Positions 12,081 to 23,536 of a DNA stretch of 64,000 nucleotides are shown here, piece by piece. Under the pieces are notes generated by a model. That model had not been told where the DNA came from, searched no databases, and saw only the letters and a list, made by a program, of their open reading frames with translations. Made by a program: the position numbers and the translations under genes. The stretch's first letter is position 1, and the number at the start of each line of letters is the position of its first letter. The stretch covers positions 11,920,931 to 11,984,930 of the forward strand of contig CAIIXF020000003.1 in NCBI GenBank assembly GCA_903813345.2. The letters run 5' to 3'. The stretch comes from Owenia fusiformis (lineage: Eukaryota > Annelida > Polychaeta > Sabellida > Oweniidae).

Positions 12081-12800
12081 GAGTGGTATCGATATGGAGA
12101 ACTGAATTCAACAATGTTTTTCTCTTAAACCAATCATTGAAAACATTCTGTACAAAAACACGGTATTTCATGTAATGTTGACTGATTGACAACAATATAA
12201 TGCGAAAGTTATTTAGAAATATTTTATATAACTGTTTTTGTTAACATTTTTTGTTTTTTAGTGCAATTGTTTTTTGTTCCTTTCTACAAACTCTTGAGAA
12301 TGGAATAAGATGTCTTTCGGAACCTTGTTGGAACAAAGTAGCATATACAACATGTTTTTAGACCTCTCAATATTATAGTTATACAAAGGATTTTGGTTGA
12401 TGTTAAAAAAGTATTCAAAAAAATAAAACAAAATTCCCCCAAGATAGATAAAAATCAAGATGAACCTTTTATTTCATTTACAAGATACATTTTCAAAATC
12501 AATCAAAATTTCCTTTTTATAATTACAATATTAAGAGTCCTAAACATGTTGTGTTTACTAGTATGTCGTTTTGTTCCAATGGGGTTCGGAAAGATGTTTC
12601 ATGTCACTCTGGAAACACGATACCAAGAACAAAACAAGTGTTTGATGTGTTTTCTAAAACCATATAGATGACAGTATATATATATATATTGTTACAATTC
12701 AAAAGATGACCATTAAATTGACGATGTGTTAAATATAGATTTTTTATGACTGGTTTAAGTGAAATGTGTATTCAAAAAGTTCTTCATATCGATACCACTC
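12081..12800. mobile_element. 720-bp palindromic MITE, copy A
   Basis: The terminal inverted repeat is GAGTGGTATCGATATG at the left and CATATCGATACCACTC at the right. The two halves are imperfect complements over much of their length; for example, words around gttttgttccaa and gacctctcaatatt recur in inverted orientation. A second copy lies at 36392-37087. There is no coding capacity; the open frames are palindrome by-products. A (TA)n run occurs near 12676-12690. Confidence 0.8.
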
Positions 12801-13059
12801 ATTTACTCTAGAGTGTCTGGAACAAAATGATACCAACAAACCTTTTTTCCCAGCCGAGTAACGAAATTGGAGCTGGGGACAGGATCAAAAGGTAATTTTT
12901 TATAATCAGTTTTAAATTTATCCCTGCTATTGATTTCTCTAATTGAGTTTGGAAGTTCATTCCAGATAATTTGACCTGTGCGCTCAATGGATTTTTGACC
13001 AAATGTTAATCTAAAGTTATTAGCTCTAAGATAAAATCGATTTCTCGTATCTCTATTAT

Positions 13060-13477
13060 CACGCGGTACTAACTTCGACCGTTAATTTGAATTTTGACCT
13101 ACCGGATGTTTGAAAATCAAGGATTACGAGTCTCACACTGCACCGTTTTTCTTCAAATTTGTTCCATTCAAAGCATAACAAAAATCTCTTTCTGTTGTTA
13201 CATTATTCTCTTAAATAGAGTCCCTACTTCCAGCGGCATTTTGGTCCCCAGCTGTAAGACATGTAAGAAGGCCTTCTAACAGCCGGGGACCAAAACGCTG
13301 CTAGAACGAGGGACTCTTTAGAATAAAGTAATGCACCGACAGAAAGGCAATTTTGTTTTGCTTTTAATAGTATAAGTTTGAAGAAAAAAACAGTGCAGTA
13401 TGAGACTCGCAATCCTTGATTTTCGAGCATCTGGTAGGTCAAAAATTCAAATTAACGGTCGAAGTTAGTACCGCGTG
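13060..13477. mobile_element. 418-bp foldback MITE, CACGCGG ends, TSD ATTAT
   Basis: The ends are CACGCGGTACTAAC and GTTAGTACCGCGTG, with long near-perfect arms of about 90 bp and more. It is flanked by ATTAT at 13055-13059 and 13478-13482. It interrupts an antisense LINE reading frame. The CACG start and 5-bp duplication match the 61724-62736 element, so the two may belong to one superfamily. Confidence 0.85.
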
Positions 13478-13516
13478 ATTATGGATTAGACTGTTTGCAA
13501 TAAAGTAATCATTATA

Positions 13517-14127
13517 CAGGGTGTCAAATAAGTCCCGTCCCCCCCTCTACAGCCAAAACCAAGATATTTGGTACCAAGTGTGATATATCATTGGAAAGGT
13601 CTTCCAAAGTTACGTTGATTGGCATATATCTGACACATGTCACTCAATCTCACAATTTTTTACAGTGTATCAATTGAGGTGACCATATGCCTAGAAACAT
13701 GGCAATTTGGCGTATTTGTCAGGATTTTAAGAATCGGGTATAAGAAAGGTCAAGGGACCAAAAGATGACTAAAAATGTTTATGGCGATGAATTTAACCAA
13801 TTTCTGGATAGGGTTAGATGTGTAGAAAATAGAAGTGCAAGGAAAGTGGTGAAAACCTTTTTGTAACAAGTGGAATGCGAAAAATATTAACTTTTTGACG
13901 TATTTCTGAGGTCATATCCTTGTCATTTTGACGCAAAAAGGCTACTTAAAGGAGGGCACGTTAACTATAAAAGACATCATAAAAATATAGGTAAATTTCA
14001 TCCAAAATACTTGAGAGTTGGTGAGTTAAAATAACTTTGGATGATCTTTCCAATGGTATATCACACTAGGTACTGTCTGTTAAGGTTTTAGCTGTAGCAG
14101 GGGGGACGGGACTTATTTGACACCCTG
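13517..14127. mobile_element. 611-bp mariner-type MITE, TA duplication
   Basis: The terminal repeats read CAGGGTGTCAAATAAGTCC and its complement, flanked by TA at 13515-13516 and 14128-14129. Subterminal sequence is also inverted: 'ggtaccaagtgtgatatatcattggaaagg' at the left is mirrored near 14035-14075. CAGGGTGT ends with a TA duplication are typical of Tc1/mariner non-autonomous elements. There is no transposase. Confidence 0.88.
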
Positions 14128-14340
14128 TACATGGTTGTAAGGAATTCTTTTGGTCTTTTAATACAATTAAATACAAACAACAGCATTAAGTTTATATACC
14201 TCAAATACATCAAGAAGCTATTATTTTTTAAAAAGGGGGCAGAATGTGTCTCTTTTTGGGCTCTTTGAAAAGTCTCAGCAACTGTTTTGCAGTTTAAAAA
14301 TTGTATCCATGAATCTTTTAATTGCAGTTCCCCACACACT

Positions 14341-14720
14341 CTGATTTACTAGATAGGCAAAGGGGAATTGAGGTCAACTGATAGGAAGTTAAGCTGAGTC
14401 TGATTTTCTTAACCTGAGGAATGTTGGTTTTTCTTGATACTTTCGATATTCAAAGTTAATTTAACACAAATCAGAAGTTTTCTGTACAAAAAGCATATTA
14501 TGTAGTTGTTCTGCAAAGTTTCACGTTTACCAATCACTAGTGCAATATTTTCTTTCGTTTTTTAAATGAATTGGATTAACTTTAATTTGAATTATGACAT
14601 GTTTGAACAGTAGTTACCATGCGGATTGTTTACTTTACACCTGTAGGATATGTGGCAAACGAGCACAATTTTCCAAGAAATTTCAATGTGAGTATCTGCT
14701 TATATCTGTCTGAGCTATAA
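14341..14720. other. Unannotated spacer
   Basis: This AT-rich sequence has no recognisable gene or repeat. It lies between the LINE remnant and the solo LTR. Confidence 0.4.
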
Positions 14721-14724
14721 ATAT

Positions 14725-16610
14725 TGTGACGAATTTGTGATTTTCATTTTTGTTTAATTTTGTATTTTTATATGTGGAGTCAGTCGACTCACTCATAGAG
14801 TTCAATGGCTCATGTGTGTACCATTTAGACATGTATTTGCTCTGTTGCCGAGGGAACCCCTGGAGTAGAATGGTACAACCTGTATGAATGGAATGTTAAC
14901 CAGACAGAAGAAGAAAGGTCAGCAGGATGTCTGGATTATTGCTCATGAATATTACCCAGAATGCAACACCAAATGCAGTAAAAAAAACCAGCTCAGCCAA
15001 TCAGAGGGTTTTCCGCTGCATATAATTAGTGAAGTGAGATAGGACAGAATTTGGCATGATGTGCGCAGTCTGGCTTTTTGTGTCGAAGTGTGAAGAGCTG
15101 TACAGTGATTTTAGTGATGATATTGCCGGAAGATGATGGAACAAACTGTTTTATGATGGAATATTGAAGCATTCGAAGGCATTGAAGAATTCCAAAGTGG
15201 AGAAAGGACATTTTCAAAGTATATTTGCGTGTTGCACTGTTTTGTAGGACGATTACAAACAGTGATTTGTTGGATTATTAGCTGCTTGTGTGTTGGCGGC
15301 CAGATCTAGGATTGGCAGAGATATATTAGTGGATTATATTAGTTGCAGTCTAGAGGCCCCTTGGAGACACCTTGCAGAGTTGCAGTTTGTGAGTGTTGAT
15401 TAATTTATGTTGTTCCTTTCTCTGATAGATTTGATGTATTGATCCATTTGTTCAGCGTAGCCATTTTGTGACTTCATTTCTTCTTCGTCTTCTTCCCATA
15501 ATTCATTGCGTGTCCGCCATCTTGGATAACTTCCGGGAGGCAAGTTACTCTGGTCTAATGTCAGTTTACTGATTGACATTCCGGAGTTATCTCGCCCAGA
15601 GCTGTTGTGTTCTTGTTGGAGAGATGTACTTACTCCCACATAGGTGTGTGACTTGGGTCTAATCTCATCCTTGATTGATATTCCCTACTCATCTCACCAG
15701 AGTGGCGATTCGGAGCAAGAGGAGCTCCCATTGACGTGTGTTGACTACTCCCAGGAGAGGGACAACTCTGAGAGAGAGTGTGTTCCTATTGATGAGAGTT
15801 GGCTACTTCTGAGAGGTGACGACTTAGAGCAAGCGTTCTTCTATTGAGGTAGTTATCTGTGTCTAGGGAGAGAGAGTGACAACCAGGAGCAAGAGTGCTT
15901 CCCCTCACGTGAGCTGATTAGTCTCAGTAGAGAGACGACTTCGACCAAGAGGTGACTGACCATTGAGGTGGCTGGCCTGCTACCACTCAGGCAGAAATTT
16001 CGGGTCTAATCTCATCTTTGATTGACATTCCTGAGTTCTTCTGTCCGGAGCTAGAAGTCTCCTATTGAAGGCGATTTCAACCCATGCAGCAGAGCAGAGC
16101 AGAGTAAATCAGACAGGCAGAGTAGAACTTACAGGCAGAGCAGTGTAGAGACGACAGGCAGAGTCGAGTAGAGCAGATAGCTGTAGAAGAGCAGAGCAGC
16201 AGAGTCGAGTAGAGCAGATAGCTGTAGAAGAGCAGAGCAGACAGGCAGAGTCGAGTAGAGCAGACAGCTGTATCAGAGCAGAGTAAACAGCAGAGCAGGC
16301 AGAGCAGAGACAGACAACTCGGAGTCAGAGTGTTGATTCTCAGTGTATATAGATACATTTGTATTTGAGTTACTGCCCATAAAGGCGTTTGAGGACATTT
16401 TGAAATTGATTGTTATATATTTAGTGTTCAATAGATTATTAAAATCCCGTAATTGATTGTTTTGTACATTCCTGTGTTCTTCATCTCCTAGCTCAGTGAC
16501 AGCCGAAGCACCAAACCAGCTCGGCGCCCTCGAGAAACACCTCCGAGATCATCGCCACCAGACCTTCTCCGAGTGAGTACGGGTACTCGGCGGGAGTCTG
16601 GCGCGCGACA
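14725..16610 (+). mobile_element. Probable solo LTR, 1.9 kb, TSD ATAT
   Basis: The segment starts TGTGACG and ends GCGACA, with ATAT on both sides (14721-14724, 16611-16614). The canonical TG..CA ends and a 4-bp duplication fit a Ty3/gypsy-type solo LTR; no gag or pol is nearby. The interior has three copies of a degenerate GGTCTAATCTCATC-TTGATTGACATTCC repeat (about 15550, 15656, 16003). It also has a degenerate CAGAGCAGA simple repeat at 16085-16320. The orientation is inferred only from the end sequences. Confidence 0.65.
16085..16320. repeat. CAGAGCAGA-type simple repeat inside the LTR
   Basis: Degenerate runs of AGAGCAGA, GTCGAGTAGAGCAGA and ACAGGCAGAG. The 93-codon open frame on the - strand here is low-complexity and not a gene. 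Confidence 0.8.
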
Positions 16611-16995
16611 ATATGATATTTCCACTAAAATCAACTAAAATTCATTAATTTCCGATATAGGAAAATAAAAAAATGAAAGAAAATAGGTATTCATGTTATG
16701 AGGCTCACATTGAACTCCTGATTATTTGTGTATAAACAGCATCATTGAGCCAACTTCATTTATTTCTTTAATTGTGTTTCAAATGTGAATTTTAATAAGA
16801 GGGTTGCAAATTGCTGTCAATCAGTGTGCAGGGTATATTGCACCGATTTAGAAGTTTTTAGTACTTCTGGAAAGGTAATTGAATTAACAAAATTAATTTT
16901 CTAATTAAATTCTACAATTTGTGACACATCCATGGTTAACCACAGTGTACTTTTAAATGATGTGTAACGTTTTTCCCAAAGGCGCGGCCACCCTA

Positions 16996-17786
16996 TGCAG
17001 ACAGAGCCTGTGGGAAATATTGGGTGCGGCGCAAATGAGCGGAGGGTGCGGAGCTAACGGTCATTTTTGAATTTAAAATTGGGATATTTCTGAAACTAAG
17101 CCGTTTTGGGACTTCAAATATACCAAGATATGTGTATTTGACACCAAATATCAATAAAATTGTGAAAATAGTAGTGCAATTTATTTTATAGCGACGCAGT
17201 ATGCCTTAAACATTTCCCAGACTGATATATTTTGAGATTATCCTTTTAATACTGCGTCCCCAGCATTCATAAAAAATGGTGTTCAAGATACACTACCCAT
17301 GCAAATTATTTTTGCATCTTGGAAGCCAGGCAGTATCTGTGTGATTTTATAAAAATTCGGTACGTTTATGGAGCTCCTCCGCACCCAATATTTAGAGGGG
17401 GCTCATATCTGAAGAACATTTCCGAATTTTTATAAAATCACACAGATACTGCCTGGCTTCCAAGATGCAAAAATAATATGTATAGATAGTGTACCTTGAA
17501 CACCATTTTTTATGAATGCTGGGGACTCAGTATTAAAAGGATAATTTCAAAATATATAGGTCTGGGAAAGGTTTAAGGCACACTGCGTCGCTATAGAATG
17601 AATTGCGCTACTATTTTCACAATTGTATTGATATTTGGTGTCAAATACACATATCTTGGTATTTTTGAAGTCCCAAAACGGCTTAGTTTCAGAAATATCC
17701 CAAATTTAAATTCAAAAATGACCGTTAGCTCCGCACCCTCCGCTCATTTGCTCCGCACCCAATATTTCCCACAGGCTCTGTCTGCA
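16996..17786. mobile_element. 791-bp foldback MITE, TGCAGACAG ends, TA duplication
   Basis: The arms are about 360 bp and near-perfect complements, starting TGCAGACAGAGCCTGTGGG. They surround a loop of about 60 bp near 17357-17420. TA lies on both sides (16994-16995, 17787-17788). It is nested in the left arm of the 16981-22890 structure: the right arm of that structure lacks it, so the other arm shows the uninterrupted form. Confidence 0.85.
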
Positions 17787-17957
17787 TATAGACGGGTAGG
17801 AAGGAGGGGTTCCCATGCACCCCAAAGATGTATTTTTTTAATGTACATTTTTGTAATCCTAAAGGTCCATACTAAAGATTTTTCCATGTTCCCAGAATGA
17901 AATATTGTCCCATGGTGTCCATTGGCGGCCATCTTGTCGGCCATCTTGAATTTTTGA

Positions 17958-18860
17958 AAGAGTTGATGTTAATTATCTCAAAGTACAATAACTTCCACAG
18001 TTTTGAGAATTGAAAGCTGCTAGTGGTACCAAAATGAAGCTATTAGAGTATCCCATATTATAAGATGTACTAATTATGCAAATAGTCTCATTTGCATAAA
18101 ATGTGACATCATTAATCGTAATTTTTGCCTCTTTACAACAGTATCGCACAATTCTTTGCTGCCTGAGTGACCAGTCTTAGTCATCCATGAACATAAATGA
18201 ATTTAGATATATAGGTACATTAATTTTGAACATATTTGCTGTTGAATGTTTTGGAAAAACATTGTCAGACAGAAAGTTATAACACTTCACATGATTATGT
18301 TACTGAAAAGGGGCGTGGCACTTCTTGAGAAAGAGTTGATGTTAATCATTTCAAAGTACAATAACTTCCACAGTTTTGAGAATTGAAAGCTGTAAGTGGT
18401 ACCAAAATGGAGCTATTATAATATACTTATAAAAAATGCAATAATTATGTAAATTTTCCCGTTTGCATAATATATGACAACCTCTATCATTTTTGGCTTT
18501 TTCAATGGTAACGACCAATACCTCTCCCTCTGGGTAACAGTCTTGGTCATTCATGAACATTTATGATTTTGAATATATATGTAGTACATATATATTCAAA
18601 ATCATAAATGACTCATTTGCATAAAATGTGACATTATCAATCATAATTCTTGCCTTTTTACAACGGTATCACATTATACATTTCCGCCTGAGTGATCAGT
18701 CTTAGTCATTCATGACCATAAAGGAATTTAAATATATAAGTACATTAATTTTGAACATATCTGCAATTGAAATTTTGGAAAAACTTTGTAAGAAATTAAT
18801 TATTGAGACTTCAAACGATTATGTAACTGAAAAAAAGGGGGGGGGGTGTGGCACTTCTTG
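17958..18860. repeat. Tandem units in the left arm
   Basis: Two and a half units of about 300-390 bp occur here, each starting near 'gagttgatgttaat' and ending near a 'tcttagtcattcatgaacat' phrase. The inverted counterpart units lie at about 22000-22710. A G-run marks the end near 18838-18847. Confidence 0.75.
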
Positions 18861-19272
18861 TTCAAAATGTTAACTTCTAAACACTAATGTTAACTTCAAA
18901 GGGTGAAGCTGCTCTAGCAGAGTCATGTAGATAGAGCCCAATGTTGCTTATTGGTGAAATGTTGGCCAAACTTTGCAGCTTGTGTGCACTGCTTACAAGT
19001 ACATGAAATGTTCATTATGATAGTGTAATTCCAATATGACAGCACAATACAAGTCAGGCTATTTTATTGTCACATATGCAAAAGTCGATCTGATGAGACA
19101 TGTTAGAAGTGGTAGTAGTTAATAATGCCCAGATCAAAGTAGCGCAAGATAGATATTGAAGATAGGCCAAGATCAAAGTATGGGCATCCTCAGCCTCAAT
19201 CATGACGCCATCTGTATTGTCCATCAGTGGGAGCTGTAACCCAAATACTGAGTATATGATTTAATGTATGGG

Positions 19273-21180
19273 TCATTCAGTTGCCATGCACTTGGGGCAG
19301 TTGGTGGTGTCTTCCTTGCCCCAAAGTCTGAGGTTTGATGGAGTTGAGACCAGGTCAGGGAAAGCTCTTAATAGGAAATTGAACCCCCCTTGGTCCATGG
19401 ACCAAAGGTAATTCCATTTAAAGAAGTGCTGAAGTGAGGGTTCCCAGGTAATGTCGTAAATCTGGAAAGGCCACTGAAATTGGGGAGTAATGTCATAGCG
19501 CCCAGATATATGACTTGAGTCAATGACTTTAAGCCACTTGTCCAGGTCCCTTGAGACTTCAGCTGTATTGTTCAAACCATGCAAGGTTTTGTCATAGTTC
19601 TTCTCTTGACGTTTGATTCTTTTATCTTGCACTGTCGGTATTTGCTCGCCTTTTATTTTGAACTGCATTGGAGAAAGCTTGCCATCAACCAAACCATGCT
19701 TCTTGACCTGGTTGGTTTTTAACTTCATGCAAGTCCAGTTTGCCATTCTTTCCATAGCTAATAGAACCCATCTGGTACCCACTACTGAACTGGCCATAAC
19801 TGTGACCTCATCCATGAAAGCTCTGTATGGTAGGTGTTTTGCACCTTCATTTGCTTGTGGAACCTTACACTGCATCATCCCTGCCTTGAGCAGTAAGTTC
19901 ATGGATGTTACGAAGAGAACTTCTGATACAGTGCAGTCTGCCACTATGCCTTTCTCCAAACTCTGCTAATAAGTGGTATAATTGCCAAATGTACTGTGCA
20001 ACTTCAAGGAGTTTGTGTGTCCCATTGTCAGATTGACTACATCTGTTGGTTTTGGTATGTGAAAGTGAACTTGTACTTCTAGTATCAGTTGGTGAGGAAC
20101 ACTAGGTAGGCCTTAGGTCCTGTTTCTCTTTTTTGGCTTCCTTCACAAGTTGGCTTCTTGCTGCTATATGCACCCTTGATGTCTTGGGATACCACTTTTC
20201 TGAATGCTTGGCAGACCAGTAGGAAATAACTGCGAGGCTTGACCACAATAGCCCAGAAGATCTTTCCCTCAGCATCCAATGATGTCTACCTGAACTGGTT
20301 CAGTCCCTCAAATTTTAGCTCCTTTGGAATGAAGCACCTTTCCGCCAAAGCCCAAATCCTTGCTAGATTTTTCTTGTTCTGGATGCTTGTCAGCAATCAC
20401 CATAGATGTATTAACAGCTTACGGCAGTTCTTGTACACCCTGTATGTCACACCTGTTGGACCTGGGGCCGAACCTTCCTGATAATTGTTCTTACCTCATC
20501 AAGCTTGAAATCTGACTGGTCAAATGGTTTTGATGATAAATCTGGTGGGATGTCAATTGGAAAATTACCTAATGGCATCTCTCGATCTGGGTCACTGTGT
20601 GCTGCTAAAGTATTTGCTTCTGCTTGATCCTGCGTACATGCCATACGGGCACTCTTTGGTTCCCTATAGAGATTTCAAAGAATGTCTTCCTGGTCCTACG
20701 CTTCTCTTTTCGTGAGTTTTTCTATCTTTGGAAGAAGAATCTTTAGATGACTAAGATGAAGTAATCTCTTAAGAAGCATCTGTTGGAGCTCTCTGATCTT
20801 TTTCACTTGCCAGTGATGAAGCCGTCCACTAACACTGCGGGCTTCATCTCTCCTGCTGAAGAGAAGCTTTTGTCTTCTACTTGGCCCAACACAATGGTGT
20901 TTCACAGATATTTCCTCCACTCCTTGTCTTCGCATCTGGGATGGAAATCGTTCTAACTTGGACAAGAGGTAGCTTAGTGAAGAGGCTGGGCTCTGTATCC
21001 CACTTCTATTGGGTGCATAACTGCATACCACCCTCTTGTCTTAGCCTCATCAAATAGGTCTTGTATTTTTAAGCTGATGAGATATTTTAGTCGGTCTTCT
21101 AAAGGTACCGGGACCTCATTGAAGATGATGGTCCTACTGTGTTTTGACATCAGCACTGAGTTTCTGGAAGAGGTCAGTTG
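19273..21180 (-). pseudogene. Decayed reverse transcriptase, antisense
   Basis: Fragments line up in order on the - strand. They begin with an N-terminal piece at 21156-20974 and a piece with FKLDEVRTIIRKV at 20644-20447. Next comes a finger-like piece with VYKNC and EGKIFWAIVVKP (about 20440-20085). The longest open part is 19959-19273, where RAFMDEVTV stands where related elements have RAFMDDLTV. This resembles the LINE-like RT family common in cnidarians and fish whose proteins carry that motif. Catalytic Asp residues are altered, and frameshifts separate the pieces, so it is inactive. Confidence 0.7.
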
Positions 21181-21689
21181 TGAGTCCAGTTGGATGTCTT
21201 GGATAAAACATTGGACTGAGGTAGAGGCTTAATACATATTGAGTTAATTATATAGCTTTAACAACTAAATACTGTGGGTACCCATTTCAGTTCATTCCCT
21301 ATCCTAAAATGATATGGGGATATGTGGTCATTCGTATCTGTACTTAGTCCAAAAGCAATACAGATTATATATCTTTGGCTGAAATTTAAATGTCTGCCAA
21401 ACAGACCAACAAGAATTTCTTAACAAGCTAGGAATAAGGGACATCACTGGTCAAAAGTCAAAAGCTATATTTTACATCCGGGGGGTTCATTGTATATAAA
21501 CCTTGACAGGGGGTACCTCTTTTAACATTTGGTATGGCAATGGATCATGGAGGATATTTTACCTCTCACTTGTGGTATGGGATTGGTCTAGTTTTTACAA
21601 ATGTCCTTAATTTGAGGTTGTTTTGGATCATTTTCCTAAAAGTTCTGCCTTCTTCCAGGGGTTTTAGACATTTTGCATTCCCTTGGTCT

Positions 21690-21790
21690 TATACTTTTGG
21701 AATATTTGGTATGGCATTAGTCCTATATTTGGACATTTGGTGTAGCATTGGTCTTATATTTGGATATTTGGTATGGCTTTTGGGTATTAT
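21690..21790. repeat. Short tandem repeat, ~31-bp unit
   Basis: Three degenerate units of the form 'TTTGGATATTTGGTATGGCAT' plus about 10 bp. The 93-codon open frame across them is low-complexity. Confidence 0.55.
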
Positions 21791-22890
21791 TTTGGTTGGT
21801 ATGGGAACACATTGAAATTTGACAGATTGGTATAAGAACATAATGATATCTGAGGGCTCAGCCTAAGACCCCTACAGAATTGTGTATTCGGTGAACCCCT
21901 GGGTATTTTACAGATGATACATTGACTATATAACAACATTACAGATTTTCAACAAGTCCCACGCCTTTTTTTAGAACAATAATCTTTTGAAAGGTCATAC
22001 CTTAATTTTCTGACAATGTTTTTCTAAAACTTTCAATGCAAATATGTTCAAACTTTCAATTGCAAATATGTTCAAAATGAATGAATGTATTAATAGCTAA
22101 TGTTTAATATCTTTTATATTCATGAGAGACCAAGACTGGTCACTCAGAGGAAAAGGCCATATGCATTACCGTTGAAAAAGGGCAAAAATAATGATTGATG
22201 ATGTCATATTTTATGCAAATATGGTAATTTACATAATTATTGTATCTTATAATGTAGGATATTGTTATACCTTCAGTTTGGTACCACTAACAGCTTTCAA
22301 CTCTCAAAACTGTGGACGTTATTGTACTTTGAAATGATTAACATCAATTCTTTCACAAGATGTGCCACGCCCCTTTTCAGTAACATTATCATGTGTCTGA
22401 CAATGTTTTTCTAAAACTTTCAATTGAAAATATGTTCGAAATTAATGTACCTATATATTTAAATTCCTTTATGGTCATGAATGACTAAGACTGATCACTC
22501 AGGCGGAAATGTATAATGTGATACCGTTGTAAAGAGGCAATAATTATGATTGATGATGTCACATTTTATGCAAATGAGTCACTTTGCATAATTATTGCAT
22601 CTGATAATATAGGATACTATAATAGCTTCATTTTGGTACCACTTACAGCTTTCAATTCTCAAAACTGTGGAAGTTATTGTAGTTTGAGATAATTGACATC
22701 AACTCTTTCAAAAATTCAAGATGGCCGACAAGATGGCCGCCTATGGATACCATGGGACAATATTTCATTCTGGGAACATGCAAAAATCTTAAGTATGGAC
22801 CTTTAGGATTACAAAAACGTACATTAAAAAAATACATCTTTCGGGTGCATGGGGACCATACCTTCCTACTAGACTAATAGGGTGGCGGCT

Positions 22891-23536
22891 CTGGTCAGGA
22901 ATGCGGGGAAAATACGGGGAATGTAGACTCTCCCGCGTGTTACTTAATTGCGTGATTATACCAGCGGCGTTGACCCCGCTCGCTAAAGTCGCCTGAGATG
23001 TTACTCCAAGGGAATGCAAGGGAAAGAAAGTATTACGCAATCTGGGGTTTGCACTACACAAGTTCCCTCTGGAACTCACTACAATACAACAATGAACATT
23101 CAAGTACAGAATAAAAGTAAAGTTGTATGTTTGCTCTTTATGAGCCAAACAATTACAAACAATGCTTTAGAAACAATAGAAAATTGTGTACAAAGTCGAA
23201 CTCAAACTACACTAAACTATACAATCACTTAATGCCTTAAGGCAGAAAAAACATGTGATGTCACTTGAATGTCTCTAAAGTTACTATAAGAAAGCTGTAA
23301 GATCAAAACGTGTATCACTTTGATCAGTTCCAGCAAATGATAAAGGTTGATATCACTTGAATGTCTCTAAAGTCACTACATAGAGTAATCATAAACTCAT
23401 ATTACACAATCACTATAACACGTCTAGATGTCTCTGTTTGTGTCTTCTTCAGCAGTTGTGGGATGCTGCCCTTTGTATTCTGTTGTCTGTCCTGAAATAA
23501 AATGGCGCTCCTGGCCACGGGACTTAACTGTCAACT
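22891..23536. other. Spacer, possible LTR or promoter-associated sequence
   Basis: No coding similarity. Short direct repeats occur near 23260-23400 ('tcacttgaatgtctctaaagt' twice, about 86 bp apart). Together with the TATA-like site at 25740 on the - strand, it might belong to a long terminal-repeat-like unit containing the minisatellite, but I could not define the ends. Confidence 0.3.

Larger units (their letters stand above)
12830..14340 (-). pseudogene. Antisense LINE C-terminal remnant split by two insertions
   Basis: Read on the - strand, three pieces line up as the C-terminal end of a CR1/L2-like LINE ORF. They are 14340-14130 (with the phrase HSAPFLK), then about 13514-13483 joined to 13054-13020 (with TRNRFYLRANN), then 13020-12830 (with IIWNELPNSI). 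Two elements separate the pieces: a TA-flanked MITE (13517-14127) and a 5-bp-TSD foldback (13060-13477). Removing both restores the order of the motifs. No RT catalytic motifs remain. Confidence 0.75.
16981..22890. mobile_element. Large inverted-repeat structure enclosing a decayed RT
   Basis: The left arm (about 16981-18860, less the 16996-17786 insert) is repeated in inverted orientation at about 21960-22890. The outer ends are ggcggccaccct-like at the left and agggtggcggctc at the right. Each arm holds two or more tandem units of roughly 300-390 bp, containing phrases such as 'aataacttccacagttttgagaattgaaagc' and 'catttgcataaaatgtgaca'. The enclosed 19-21.2 kb part holds the antisense RT remnant. 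No clear target duplication was found. It may be one foldback-type element that captured a LINE, or two inverted copies flanking it by chance. Confidence 0.6.

Noticed and set aside
12258-12671. Opposed open frames of 66 and 92 codons
   Set aside because: By-products of the palindromic MITE; the two halves encode mirrored low-complexity Lys/Asn-rich and Phe/Leu-rich peptides.
16077-16358. 93-codon Cys/Leu/Ser-rich frame
   Set aside because: Translation of the CAGAGCAGA simple repeat inside the solo LTR.
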